This document shows positions 1 to 7,983 of a DNA stretch of 44,131 bases, in pieces. The DNA is from Clostridia bacterium (GTDB taxonomy: Bacteria > Bacillota > Clostridia > Christensenellales > CAG-1252). Location: assembly GCA_017615495.1 (NCBI GenBank), contig JAGAAA010000077.1:1-44131 (forward strand), given 5' to 3'. The notes under the pieces were generated by a model that saw nothing but the letters and a program-made list of their open reading frames with translations, was not told the DNA's origin and did no database searches. The position numbers and the translations under genes were made by a program. How positions within the stretch are numbered: position 1 is the stretch's first letter; the number at the start of each line of letters is the position of its first letter.

Positions 1-504
1 GAAGAAGGCGCCGCCGGCTACGTTTTGAAAGAAGGCGACGAATATTACGTCGTTTTGAACCTGTACGAAAACGAAGCCGACGCAGAGAAAGTTACGGAAC
101 GAAAATCCAATTACGGCGTTTTAAAACTCGAATTCCCACCGTTTGACGTAAAGAAACGACCGTCCCTTTCGGCGGCGGAAAACAGCAAAGACCTCTACAA
201 AGACGCCTACCAAACCTTATACCAAGCGGCAAACGACCTTTCCGCGGGGAAGTATCAAAGCGAAGATATGCTCCGCATCGTCAGACGGTATAAGCAAAAA
301 GTCATCGCGACGGAAAGCGCCTACGCCGAAAAAATACGCGGGGCGGAAGATACCGCAAGCATCGAATACAAAGTGATCCTCGCCGAGATCCTAAGCGCGT
401 TTGAAAACCTTGAAAACAGCGAAAAACCCGTTGCCGACGCGCGCTATTATTCGGTTATGATCGTGCGTTCATTCGCCCTTTTTTCAAAAAAATATTTCTC
501 ATAA
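1..504 (+). CDS. 3' part of an unidentified protein (possible SPOR-like segment)
   Basis: The frame is open from the first base of the window, so this is the C-terminal part of a longer protein; 167 residues are visible before the stop at 502-504. A TTG at position 25 is only an internal codon, because the frame continues upstream of it. The first ~35 visible residues (GYVL, EYYVVLNLY, ADAEKV) resemble the strand-helix pattern of SPOR-like domains in clostridial envelope proteins, but this is a weak likeness. The rest is charged and predicted helical (many E, K, A), with no membrane segment or catalytic motif that I recognise. Its function is unknown; a role at the envelope or in peptidoglycan binding is only a guess from the SPOR-like start. 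No clear terminator follows it before the next promoter at 526. Confidence 0.7.
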   Translation, partial: EEGAAGYVLKEGDEYYVVLNLYENEADAEKVTERKSNYGVLKLEFPPFDVKKRPSLSAAENSKDLYKDAYQTLYQAANDLSAGKYQSEDMLRIVRRYKQKVIATESAYAEKIRGAEDTASIEYKVILAEILSAFENLENSEKPVADARYYSVMIVRSFALFSKKYFS

Positions 505-525
505 CGCCCAAAATCGGCAAAGGTA

Positions 526-554
526 TTGATTCCAAGGCAGTTTTATGGTACAGT
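526..554 (+). promoter_or_regulatory. Sigma-A-type promoter of the deaminase gene
   Basis: A TTGATT -35 hexamer at 526-531 is followed after exactly 17 bases by TACAGT at 549-554. The start codon lies 25 bases downstream, with GAGGTG as ribosome binding site. Spacing and position fit a housekeeping promoter. Confidence 0.6.
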
Positions 555-579
555 AAGAAAAACGATTCGAGGTGCTATC

Positions 580-1035
580 ATGGACAAGTGGGATCAAAGA
601 TTCATGGATATGGCGGAAAAAGTTTCCACCTGGAGCAGTTGTTTTCAGGAGAACAGACAAGTAGGCGCGGTCATCACTCGCGACAAGCGCATTTTGACCA
701 CCGGCTACAACGGCGCGGGTAGCGGCATCAAAAGCTGTAAGGAACGCGGCGAATGCCTGAGAAGAAAACTCAACATTGCCAGCGGCACCCGTCAGGAAAT
801 TTGCTACGCGATCCACGCGGAGCAAAACGCCATCATCCAAGCCGCAAAAATGGGGGTCAGCGTGGACGGCGCAACCATCTACTGCACCCACCAACCCTGC
901 TCCATTTGCGCGAAAATGATCATCAACAGCGGCATTCGTAGAGTGATTTTCAAGTACGGCTACCCCGACGATTTCTCAATGGAAATGATGAAGGAAGCCA
1001 ACGTTCTCGTAGAGAAATTTGATGATTTACAATAA
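580..1035 (+). CDS. dCMP deaminase / ComEB-type cytidylate deaminase family protein
   Basis: This 151-residue protein belongs to the zinc-dependent cytidine/deoxycytidylate deaminase family. The family signature is complete: His79-Ala-Glu81 (HAE, with the catalytic Glu) and Pro-Cys107-x-x-Cys110 supply the zinc ligands and proton shuttle. Two further cysteines (53 and 59) fit the additional structural zinc site of dCMP deaminases, and the length matches. The expected reaction is dCMP to dUMP, feeding thymidylate synthesis in the cytosol. The start is placed at the ATG at 580 (MDKWDQRF), not the upstream in-frame ATG at 526, because 526 lies in the promoter and 580 has a GAGGTG ribosome binding site about 6 bases upstream. 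It is a single-gene unit with its own promoter and a strong terminator. The 'ComE operon protein 2' name is a homology label; no competence genes are nearby. Confidence 0.9.
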   Translation: MDKWDQRFMDMAEKVSTWSSCFQENRQVGAVITRDKRILTTGYNGAGSGIKSCKERGECLRRKLNIASGTRQEICYAIHAEQNAIIQAAKMGVSVDGATIYCTHQPCSICAKMIINSGIRRVIFKYGYPDDFSMEMMKEANVLVEKFDDLQ

Positions 1036-1044
1036 ACAAAACTT

Positions 1045-1074
1045 GGGCTCTCTTTGAGAGCCCTTATTTTTTTG
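1045..1074 (+). terminator. Rho-independent terminator of the deaminase gene
   Basis: A perfect 8-bp stem (GGGCTCTC at 1045-1052, GAGAGCCC at 1056-1063) with a TTT loop is followed by TTATTTTTTT. It starts 10 bases after the deaminase stop. It may also act weakly in the other direction for the convergent permease gene ending at 1116. Confidence 0.92.
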
Positions 1075-1115
1075 CCATTTTATTACATTTGTTGAATATT
1101 CATAAATGGAATATA

Positions 1116-1919
1116 CTATTTAACGACGATTTTTTCAAGGATCAAGACGCAAAAGTACATAAGGGCGGCAAGGACGGTCAAAATAAGGGTGGAACACATC
1201 ACCAGACTTAAGTTGAACACCTGCCCGCCGTAGACGATCAGGTAGCCGAGCCCTTCCCTGCTGACCAGATATTCGCCCATGATCGTGCCAACCCACGCCA
1301 TACCGACGTTTACCTTCAGCGACGCAATAATGCTGGAAACGTTGGATGGCAAAACGAGCTTAAAAAGGATCTGCGCGCGGCTTGCCGAAAGGGTGCGCAT
1401 CAAAAGGATCTTATCTTTGTCCACCGATAAAAACCCGTTTAGAATGTTGATGACGGTGACGACCACGCTGATCAGGATCGCCATCACGATGATGGCGCCC
1501 TTCCCCGCGCCTACCCAAATGATGATGATCGGGCCGAGCGCGATCTTGGGGAGAGCGTTTAAAACCACGACGTAGGGCTCCAAGATGCGCCTCAGCGCCT
1601 CCGCCGACCATAAGATGACGGCGATCACCAGCCCAATGGCGGTGGCGGAAACGAATCCGACCACGGTTTCTATGAGCGTTGCGGAAACGTGCCGCCACAG
1701 CACCCCGCTTGCGGAAAGACTTTTAAAGGACGCCCACATTTTGGACGGAGAGCTGAAAATAAAGCTGTCGATCACCTCGTACCGCGCCAAGAGTTCCCAA
1801 ACGACGAAAAACTGCAAAAGAAGCAAGATTTGCGCTGCGACAACGAAGGCGGTCCGCGTCCTTTCCTTTTTTAAATAGCGAAGATGCTCTTCACTCACCT
1901 TTCTCCCGGCTCTTTTCAT
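1116..1919 (-). CDS. ABC transporter permease, SsuC/TauC/ThiX family
   Basis: The gene encodes 267 residues of an integral membrane permease of the BPD_transp_1 type used by NMT1/SsuA-like importers for sulfonates, nitrate, taurine or thiamine precursors. About six hydrophobic segments are visible: one near residues 25-45, a cluster in the middle (ATAIGLVIAVILW, GPIIIIWVGAG, AIIVMAILISVVVTVI), and one at the C-terminus. The cytoplasmic EAA-like loop lies around 'LMRTLSASRAQILFKLVLP', where the ATPase docks. I chose the ATG at 1919 (MKRAGRKVSEE) because it has a GGAG site 9 bases upstream. A longer frame reaches 1964 but intrudes further into the ATPase gene. The gene overlaps the ATPase gene by 29 bases and is the last gene of the three-gene operon. 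The substrate cannot be told from sequence. Confidence 0.9.
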   Translation of the reverse strand: MKRAGRKVSEEHLRYLKKERTRTAFVVAAQILLLLQFFVVWELLARYEVIDSFIFSSPSKMWASFKSLSASGVLWRHVSATLIETVVGFVSATAIGLVIAVILWSAEALRRILEPYVVVLNALPKIALGPIIIIWVGAGKGAIIVMAILISVVVTVINILNGFLSVDKDKILLMRTLSASRAQILFKLVLPSNVSSIIASLKVNVGMAWVGTIMGEYLVSREGLGYLIVYGGQVFNLSLVMCSTLILTVLAALMYFCVLILEKIVVK

Positions 1920-2664
1920 CCGTAAACTCCAATTCCTTCCAAACCTCTTTAAACAAAGAGGCAAACAGCGGGTGCTCTCGTCTTTCGATGGAGGAAAGAC
2001 TTTTTTCGATGGGATTATCGAATATCTTTTTCACCGTCGCCGGACGAGCGCTCAAAACCGCCACCCTATCGCAAAGCGCGATCGCCTCGCTGATGTCGTG
2101 CGTGACGAGGATCGCCGTCACTTTTTCCTCCCGAATGATGTTTCTGACGTCCTCCGCCACGGTCAGGCGCGTTTGAAAGTCAAGCGCCGAGAAAGGTTCG
2201 TCCAAGAGGATCAACTTGGGGCGCAAAGCGAGGGTGCGTATCAAAGCGACTCTTTGCCGCATCCCGCCCGACAGCTCCGAAGGCTTCTTTTTCAAAAACT
2301 CGCCCAAACTGTACTTTTTAAGCAGCGAAAGCGCGTATTCCGCCCGCTCCGCCGTCTTGATCTTGCGTATTTCCAGCCCCAAAAGAACGTTGTCCTCTAT
2401 CGTTCTCCATTCAAAGAGGTGATCTCGTTGCAACATATAGCCCGTTTCCTCGGCGGAGACGCTTCTTTCCACCGTGCCGGACGAAGGTGTCAGGATGCCC
2501 GCCAGAATGGAGAGCAGCGTGGTTTTGCCGCTCCCCGACGGCCCGACGATCCCGAAAAATTCTCCCTCTTTCACGGTGAGGTCCATCGATCGGATCGCTT
2601 CGGTCTCGCCGCTTTTTCCGTGGTATCTGTGAGAAATATTTTTTAATCGCAATACTTCCTTCAT
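1891..2664 (-). CDS. ABC transporter ATP-binding protein, SsuB/TauB/ThiZ family
   Basis: This 257-residue cytosolic ATPase powers the neighbouring permease. All nucleotide-binding motifs are present: Walker A GPSGSGKT at about residues 41-48, a Q-loop glutamine at about 80 (YMLQRD), the signature LSGGMRQR at about 131-138, Walker B LILLDEP at about 151-157 followed by the D-loop SALD, and the switch histidine in LVTHD near 189. Length and motif flavour (GGMRQRVALIRTLA) match the nitrate/sulfonate/taurine subfamily. It sits 20 bases downstream of the binding-protein gene and overlaps the permease gene, so all three are co-transcribed and probably form one transporter. Confidence 0.93.
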   Translation of the reverse strand: MKEVLRLKNISHRYHGKSGETEAIRSMDLTVKEGEFFGIVGPSGSGKTTLLSILAGILTPSSGTVERSVSAEETGYMLQRDHLFEWRTIEDNVLLGLEIRKIKTAERAEYALSLLKKYSLGEFLKKKPSELSGGMRQRVALIRTLALRPKLILLDEPFSALDFQTRLTVAEDVRNIIREEKVTAILVTHDISEAIALCDRVAVLSARPATVKKIFDNPIEKSLSSIERREHPLFASLFKEVWKELEFTDEKSREKGE

Positions 2665-2684
2665 TTTTCCGTCGTACTATGTTT

Positions 2685-3671
2685 TCAGCCCAAATAGCCG
2701 TTATCCACCAGCTTTTCGTAATCGGCGCGCTTATCCATCACGCCGGCGGCAACGATGATGTCTTGCAGATGCTCAAAATCATCCTTTTTGAGCCGCATAT
2801 CATCCACGTAAGCCCCGATCCTCTTATAGTTTGCAATGGCGGAAGTCAAAACGGAAAGCGACGTATCGGCAAAGGAGGGTGCCACCGCCTTGGCAACGTT
2901 CTCGGCGCTTTGCGTCTTTACGAATTCCACGCCTTTTTGAAGCGCAGCAAGGAAGCGTTTTACCTTGTCGGAATTCTTTTCAAGGTAGGATTTTTCCGCG
3001 CAGAAACAAGTGTACGGGATGTCGCCCGCCTCTTCGCCGACCGAAGCGACGAGATAACCTTTCCCCGCAAGTTCAAAGTTGGTTGCGGCGGGCTCGAACA
3101 TCGTGCAAAAATCACCCGTCCCGCCGTCAAACGCCGCCGAGATCAAATCGTACTGCACGTCATAGTTGATGGTCATATTGACGCCGTTTTCATACCCGTT
3201 TTTCTTAAGAGCGTACTCCAGCGCCATCGCGGGCACGCCGCCCTTCCTGCCGCCGATGATCTCCTTGCCCAAAAAGGCAGTGCTCCAATCAAAATTATCC
3301 GTCTTTTGACGCCCGATCACGAAAGAACCGTCACGCTTGGTCAATTGTCCGATCACGATGGGGTAATTCTTTTTACCCTCGTTGTAAACGTAGATCGAGG
3401 CTTCCGGCCCGCAAAAACCGATATCCGCCTGCCCGGAAAGCACCGCGGTCATTGTTTTATCGGCGCCGCCGCCGTTTGTGAGTTCGATCGAAAGCCCCTG
3501 CTCCTTAAAGTATCCTTCGTTGATGGCTACGTACATCGGCGCGTAAAATACCGAATGAGTGACCTCGTTCAAACGAATGACGTCCTCCTTCTCTTTTGAG
3601 CACGCCGTAAGAGGCAAGCACAAAGCGAAAAGGGTAAGCACAAGCAACGTTACGATGATTTTTCGTTTCAT
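2685..3671 (-). CDS. ABC transporter substrate-binding lipoprotein, NMT1/SsuA-like
   Basis: The 328-residue precursor begins with a positively charged, hydrophobic signal peptide and a canonical lipobox LTAC ending at Cys24, so the mature protein is a membrane-anchored solute receptor. The fold matches the NMT1/THI5-like (SsuA/TauA/ThiY) family: an early 'FYAPMYVAINEGYF' segment, 'GQADIGFCGPEASIY', and a late 'FLAALQKGVEFV' segment are typical. The start at 3671 has an AAGGAG site 7 bases upstream. It is the first gene of the operon, whose order is receptor, ATPase, permease. I found no TPP riboswitch or S-box in the 129-base gap upstream, so thiamine or sulfur control is not supported. Candidate ligands are a sulfonate, a nitrate-like anion, or a pyrimidine; none is demonstrated. 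Confidence 0.9.
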   Translation of the reverse strand: MKRKIIVTLLVLTLFALCLPLTACSKEKEDVIRLNEVTHSVFYAPMYVAINEGYFKEQGLSIELTNGGGADKTMTAVLSGQADIGFCGPEASIYVYNEGKKNYPIVIGQLTKRDGSFVIGRQKTDNFDWSTAFLGKEIIGGRKGGVPAMALEYALKKNGYENGVNMTINYDVQYDLISAAFDGGTGDFCTMFEPAATNFELAGKGYLVASVGEEAGDIPYTCFCAEKSYLEKNSDKVKRFLAALQKGVEFVKTQSAENVAKAVAPSFADTSLSVLTSAIANYKRIGAYVDDMRLKKDDFEHLQDIIVAAGVMDKRADYEKLVDNGYLG

Positions 3672-3750
3672 AGAAATCTCCTTATAAAAAGTTCTATTCC
3701 ATACTATTCCGGCCGCGGAAAAAATGTTTTTCGCAAGATAGAGACCTCTT

Positions 3751-3791
3751 TTGACAAACTTTAATTGACATAACTATAATTTAGTTATAAA
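3751..3791 (+). promoter_or_regulatory. pgsA-valS promoter region with overlapping inverted repeat
   Basis: TTGACA at 3751-3756 and a perfect TATAAT at 3775-3780 are separated by 18 bases. A second TTGACA (3765-3770) with TATAAA at 3786-3791 has a 15-base spacer and could start nearer to the gene. An exact 7-bp inverted repeat (ATAACTA at 3770-3776, TAGTTAT at 3782-3788) covers the -10 element and could be an operator. The start codon at 3801 has no purine-rich ribosome binding site before it. Confidence 0.75.
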
Positions 3792-3800
3792 ATCTATGTT

Positions 3801-4433
3801 ATGAGTAAGGTCATCAAGAAAGAAGATTTTTATAATCCTCCCAACATCCTCACTTATTTAAGGCTTCTTTGCGTACCGGCGTTCATCGCGGTATTTTTTG
3901 CCATAGACGGCGCCAAAAACCTCAACGTCTATATCGCTTTCGGCATCTTCCTGTTTGCCTCCGTGACGGACGTTTTGGACGGGTTTATCGCCCGCAGGTT
4001 CAACTTTATCACCGATCTCGGCAAGATGCTCGACCCCCTTGCGGATAAGCTTTTGCAAGTATCCGTCGCCATCTGCCTTTGCGTAAACGACTTTATCCAT
4101 CATTCGCAGATCGGTATGTTGTTCATTTTCTTCCCCATCGCCCTTGGTTTAAAAGACGGCTTTATGCTGTTTTGGGGCATTATTCTTGCGAAGAAAAAGA
4201 TCATCGTTCACAGCAACTTTTTCGGAAAGGCCGCGGCGGTCATCAACACGCTCGGGTTGCTTTTAAGCTTCTTTGCCAAAGCAACGTACGACCTTTACCG
4301 CATTCTTGCCACCGTCGTTTTAGCGCTTGGCACCATTGCGGCGTACATCGCGCTCATCGACTATAGTCGAAAACTATACGTACAATTGGATCATACCGTG
4401 AAAGACAAATCGGATATGAACTTGAAATTCTAG
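3801..4433 (+). CDS. pgsA: CDP-diacylglycerol--glycerol-3-phosphate 3-phosphatidyltransferase
   Basis: This 210-residue membrane enzyme transfers a phosphatidyl group from CDP-diacylglycerol to glycerol-3-phosphate, the committed step to phosphatidylglycerol. The CDP-alcohol phosphotransferase motif D-x2-DG-x2-AR-x8-G-x3-D-x3-D is complete: Asp57, Asp60-Gly61, Ala64-Arg65, Gly74, Asp78, Asp82. Several hydrophobic segments follow, as expected for about six transmembrane helices. The C-terminal tail is polar and slightly longer than usual. The start at 3801 is forced, because nothing upstream is in frame and the first residues lead straight into the PNILTYLR segment typical of the family. No Shine-Dalgarno sequence is visible, so the transcript may be nearly leaderless. 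valS follows 14 bases downstream and is likely co-transcribed. A related phosphatidyltransferase specificity (for example a PgsA paralogue) cannot be fully excluded. Confidence 0.9.
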   Translation: MSKVIKKEDFYNPPNILTYLRLLCVPAFIAVFFAIDGAKNLNVYIAFGIFLFASVTDVLDGFIARRFNFITDLGKMLDPLADKLLQVSVAICLCVNDFIHHSQIGMLFIFFPIALGLKDGFMLFWGIILAKKKIIVHSNFFGKAAAVINTLGLLLSFFAKATYDLYRILATVVLALGTIAAYIALIDYSRKLYVQLDHTVKDKSDMNLKF

Positions 4434-4447
4434 AAGAGGACTGCTTT

Positions 4448-7075
4448 ATGGAAATGGAAAAGACCTACGATCCCGCCTTGTTTGAAGACAAGCTATACGC
4501 CACCTGGATGCAAAAGGGGTATTTTACTCCCAAGATCGATCCTAAAAAAGATCCGTACACCATCGTCATCCCCCCGCCCAACATCACGGGGCAACTTCAT
4601 ATGGGCCACGCGCTAAACAACACCTTGCAAGACATCATGGTGCGCTTTAAGCGCATGCAGGGGCATCCCACCCTTTGGCTCCCCGGCACCGACCACGCGT
4701 CCTTTGCCACGGAAGTCAAGATCGTGGATAAACTCAAGGCGGAAGGCACCAGCAAGGAAGAGCTCGGCAGAGAAGGCTTTTTAAAAGCCGCGTGGGATTG
4801 GAAAAAGCAATACGGCGGCAGGATCGTGGAGCAGTTAAAGAAGCTCGGCTCCTCCCTTGATTGGTCCAGAGAAGCGTTTACGATGGACGAAAAGTGCAAC
4901 CGCGCCGTCAAAAGAGTTTTCGTCAACCTTTACAACAAAGGTTTGATCTACCGCGGTAGCAGGATCATCAACTGGTGCCCCTGCTGCAAGACCGCCCTTT
5001 CCGACGCCGAAGTTGAGTACAGCGAGCAGGACAGCTTCCTTTGGCACATCAAGTACCCCTTGACCGACGGCAGCGGCTTTTTGACCGTTGCTACCACCCG
5101 TCCCGAAACCATGTTCGGTGACACCGCGGTCGCCGTCAACCCCACCGACGAAAGGTACGCATCCATCATCGGCAAGACGCTCTCTTTGCCCCTGACCGAC
5201 CGCGTGATCCCCATCGTCGCGGACGAATACGTTGAAAAGGACTTCGGTAGCGGCGCCGTTAAGATCACCCCGGCGCACGACCCCAACGACTTTGAAGTCG
5301 GTATGCGTCACAATCTTGAAGTTATCCGCGTCATGAACGACGACGGTACGATGAACGAAAAGGCGGGCGCGGCTTACGCCGGTTTGGACCGTATGGTCGC
5401 CAGGAAAAAGGTTGAAGAAGACCTTGCCGCCCTCGGTCTTTTGATCGAAAAAGAGCCTTATAAGCACAACGTGGGCGAATGCTACCGTTGCCACAGCAGC
5501 GTGGAGCCCATCGTTTCCAAGCAATGGTTCGTCAAAATGAAGCCCCTTGCGGAACCCGCTATCAAGGTGGTCAAGGAAGGCGATATCGAATTTATCCCCG
5601 AGCGCTTCTCCAAAGTGTATTTCGGTTGGATGGAAAACATCAAGGATTGGTGCATCTCCCGTCAACTTTGGTGGGGACACCGCATTCCCGCCTATTACTG
5701 CGAAGATTGCGGCGAGATGGTCGTTTCCGAAACGGCGCCCGAACGTTGCCCCAAGTGCGGCAAAAGCCACTTCAAACAGGACGAAGACGTGCTTGACACC
5801 TGGTTCTCCAGCGCGCTTTGGCCCTTCTCCACCCTCGGCTACCCCGAAAAGACGGAAGACCTCAAGTACTTCTACCCGACCAGCGTTTTGATCACCGCTT
5901 ACGACATCATTTTCTTCTGGGTGGCAAGGATGATCTTCTCCGGCTTGGAGCATATGGGTCAGATCCCCTTCTCCAAAGTTATGATCCACGGCATCGTGCG
6001 CGATAAGCTTGGCAGAAAGATGAGCAAGAGCCTCGGCAACGGTATCGATCCCCTGCTTGTCATCGACAAATACGGCGCTGACTCTTTGCGCTTCTCTCTT
6101 GCCAACGGCATCGCCCCCGGCGGTGACACCCGCTTCTACGAAGAAAAAGTGGAAAGCGCAAGGAACTTTATCAACAAAGTTTGGAATGCGTCCAGGTTTG
6201 TGATGATGAACCTCGAAGGGGTGGAACTCCTCCCCATTGAGAAGACCAAAAAGACCATCGCCGACCGTTGGATCTTGAGCCGTTTGCAGGAAACTGCCAA
6301 AGCGGTCAACGAAAACCTCGAAAAATACGAGATCGGTCTTGCGGGCGCAAAAATGTACGATTTCGTCTGGAGCGAGTTCTGCGATTGGTACATCGAAGCG
6401 ATCAAGCCGTCCTTGTACTCGGAAGATAAAGAGGTCAAGCAAAACGCCGCTTCCAACATCTATTACGTACTCGTCAACATCTTAAAGATGTTGCATCCGT
6501 ACATTCCTTTCGTGACCGAGCACATTTATCTGTCGCTCCCCGTCCACGAAGAGACCATTATGCTGGCTTCTTACCCCACCTTCAACAAAGACCTCTTCTT
6601 TGAAAAGGAAAAGGCGGAATTCGAAGCGGTCATGGACGTCATCAAGGGCATCCGCAACATCCGCGCCGAAATGTCCGTCGCCCCCTCCAAGCGCATCCAC
6701 GTCACCGTAAAGACGCAAAATGAGGATCTTATAAAGTCGGGCGAAGGCTATCTTGCCAAACTTGCGGGGGTGGAAAAGGTCACTTACGACGCTTCTTACG
6801 TTCCGGGCAAAAAGGAAAGCACCGTGGTCACTGCCGCGGCGGAGATCTACATCCCGCTCGGCGACCTGATCGACTACGACAAGGAGATCGAAAGATTGCA
6901 AAAGGAAAAAGCTTCTCTTGAAAAAGAGATCGCCCGTTCCAAAGGCATGCTCGGCAACCCCGGCTTCGTATCCCGCGCGCCGGAAAACGTCGTTTCGGCG
7001 GAACGCGACCGTCTTGCCGTCAACGAGGAAAAGCTCGCCAAGATCCTTTCCAACATCCAGGCGCTTGCCGACTAA
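4448..7075 (+). CDS. valS: Valine--tRNA ligase
   Basis: The 875-residue class Ia aminoacyl-tRNA synthetase charges tRNA-Val. The HIGH-type motif HMGH is at residues 51-54 and KMSKS at 524-528. Between them lies the editing (CP1) domain, recognisable by TTRPETMFGDTAVAV and the GSGAVKITPAHDPNDFEVG segment. The anticodon-binding helical domain follows. The C-terminus is a coiled coil (about residues 800-870: DYDKEIERLQKEKASLEKEI) that contacts tRNA in ValRS. Length is normal for the family. The start at 4448 has an AGAGGA site 7 bases upstream. It forms an operon with pgsA. No T-box leader is present, although many Bacillota regulate valS that way. Its stop overlaps that of the convergent peptidase gene by two bases. 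Confidence 0.98.
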   Translation: MEMEKTYDPALFEDKLYATWMQKGYFTPKIDPKKDPYTIVIPPPNITGQLHMGHALNNTLQDIMVRFKRMQGHPTLWLPGTDHASFATEVKIVDKLKAEGTSKEELGREGFLKAAWDWKKQYGGRIVEQLKKLGSSLDWSREAFTMDEKCNRAVKRVFVNLYNKGLIYRGSRIINWCPCCKTALSDAEVEYSEQDSFLWHIKYPLTDGSGFLTVATTRPETMFGDTAVAVNPTDERYASIIGKTLSLPLTDRVIPIVADEYVEKDFGSGAVKITPAHDPNDFEVGMRHNLEVIRVMNDDGTMNEKAGAAYAGLDRMVARKKVEEDLAALGLLIEKEPYKHNVGECYRCHSSVEPIVSKQWFVKMKPLAEPAIKVVKEGDIEFIPERFSKVYFGWMENIKDWCISRQLWWGHRIPAYYCEDCGEMVVSETAPERCPKCGKSHFKQDEDVLDTWFSSALWPFSTLGYPEKTEDLKYFYPTSVLITAYDIIFFWVARMIFSGLEHMGQIPFSKVMIHGIVRDKLGRKMSKSLGNGIDPLLVIDKYGADSLRFSLANGIAPGGDTRFYEEKVESARNFINKVWNASRFVMMNLEGVELLPIEKTKKTIADRWILSRLQETAKAVNENLEKYEIGLAGAKMYDFVWSEFCDWYIEAIKPSLYSEDKEVKQNAASNIYYVLVNILKMLHPYIPFVTEHIYLSLPVHEETIMLASYPTFNKDLFFEKEKAEFEAVMDVIKGIRNIRAEMSVAPSKRIHVTVKTQNEDLIKSGEGYLAKLAGVEKVTYDASYVPGKKESTVVTAAAEIYIPLGDLIDYDKEIERLQKEKASLEKEIARSKGMLGNPGFVSRAPENVVSAERDRLAVNEEKLAKILSNIQALAD

Positions 7076-7896
7076 TCCAACAAAGCGCTGAGAACGTTTT
7101 TGTTTTGCTCAAACGCTTCCGGCAAATATTCCTCCCCAACGGGATGCTCCGCCGTCGCGGGCGCGATCTCGATGGTAAAAGCGGGAATATCAAACGTTCT
7201 GATACACCAATCTTTATAGCCACCGGCGCTTCCCCGCGTTAAAACGGGCGTATAACCGGTCACGGCGGACAAACGATACGCAACAGCCTCGTCACGCGCG
7301 AGGCTGTTTTCGTTTTGCCCCGGAAAGCCGTAATATATGACCTCGCCTTTGGTATGGTATGAAAGGGTTGCGTAAGGAGATATCTTTCGCGTAAAAGTCG
7401 CCAAAACGTTTACCTCTCTTTCACTCATCGGATAGTACCCGATAAAGCTTTCAGGCGACGGGCACCTTCTGTTTTGCGCCCCGCCGCCCCAATCCGCATC
7501 GAAATTCACGTTGAGATCCACTGCGTTGGCGTTCGCCTTGTAAAGGGAAAAATCCGTCCCGCCGTTGACAGATGTCAAAAACGCCCGCTGCTTTTCGCAA
7601 GGAATGAAATCCGCGCCGTCTAAGACGAGCCTGATACCATCCGGATCGGCGTTGTAGATAAAATACGCCCCACCACCAAAAGGCCGCGCCGCGGCGTACC
7701 TCGTAAGCTCCGCGCAAAGAAGCGCCGTCACGTACTCTCTTGCGTGGATCGCCGCCTGCACGATCACCTGCCGTCCCTCGTAACTGCCCACGTGCGCCGC
7801 GTAAATGGGTTGCGACAACAAACTATATCCCACGATAAAAAAGTCTGAAATTTCCGCCACGCTTTTTATTCTTTGCTCAAATTCGCCGTAATTCAT
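7072..7896 (-). CDS. M14-family zinc carboxypeptidase, murein-peptide type
   Basis: This 274-residue protein has the M14 catalytic set: His51-x-x-Glu54 (HAREY) and His181 (SYHTKGE) as zinc ligands and Glu243 (FTIEIAP) as general base, plus a 'VDLNVNFDADW' segment where substrate-binding Asn/Arg residues lie in the family. There is no signal peptide or LysM domain. A cytosolic role like MpaA, cutting the gamma-D-glutamyl-diaminopimelate bond of recycled murein peptides, therefore fits better than a secreted spore-cortex enzyme; this assignment is inferred. The gene is monocistronic. Its -10 box lies only 5 bases before the ATG and no ribosome binding site is visible, so the mRNA is probably leaderless. 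Its 3' end meets valS tail to tail with overlapping stop codons. Confidence 0.85.
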   Translation of the reverse strand: MNYGEFEQRIKSVAEISDFFIVGYSLLSQPIYAAHVGSYEGRQVIVQAAIHAREYVTALLCAELTRYAAARPFGGGAYFIYNADPDGIRLVLDGADFIPCEKQRAFLTSVNGGTDFSLYKANANAVDLNVNFDADWGGGAQNRRCPSPESFIGYYPMSEREVNVLATFTRKISPYATLSYHTKGEVIYYGFPGQNENSLARDEAVAYRLSAVTGYTPVLTRGSAGGYKDWCIRTFDIPAFTIEIAPATAEHPVGEEYLPEAFEQNKNVLSALLD

Positions 7897-7901
7897 ATTA
7901 C

Positions 7902-7931
7902 ATTGTATTTTGTTAAGGCGGTTTTCGTTAA
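7902..7931 (-). promoter_or_regulatory. Promoter of the M14 peptidase (predicted leaderless)
   Basis: On the minus strand TTAACG (7926-7931) and TACAAT (7902-7907) are 18 bases apart. The ATG follows the -10 box after only 5 bases, so initiation 6-7 bases downstream of the -10 would fall on the start codon itself. The -35 overlaps the T-tract of the gdhA terminator. Confidence 0.55.
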
Positions 7932-7961
7932 AAAAAATCCTCCGACCTTTCGATCGGAGGA
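7930..7961 (-). terminator. Rho-independent terminator of icd-gdhA
   Basis: Reading leftward, an 8-bp stem (TCCTCCGA / TCGGAGGA; plus-strand arms 7938-7945 and 7954-7961) with an 8-base loop is followed by eight T. It lies about 20 bases after the gdhA stop. Confidence 0.92.
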
Positions 7962-7983
7962 CTTGTTTTAATACGAACAGTTA

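Noticed and set aside
3672..3800. TPP riboswitch expected upstream of a ThiXYZ-like transporter
   Set aside because: No CTGAGA/ACCTGA-type THI-box elements are present on the minus strand of this gap.
4434..4447. T-box leader for valS
   Set aside because: Only 14 bases with a ribosome binding site separate pgsA and valS, and the pgsA leader is too short for a T-box.
4835..6442. 535-codon open frame on the minus strand opposite valS
   Set aside because: It is a codon-structure shadow of valS. The protein has no recognisable motif and no ribosome binding site, and valS is complete and conserved in the opposite frame.
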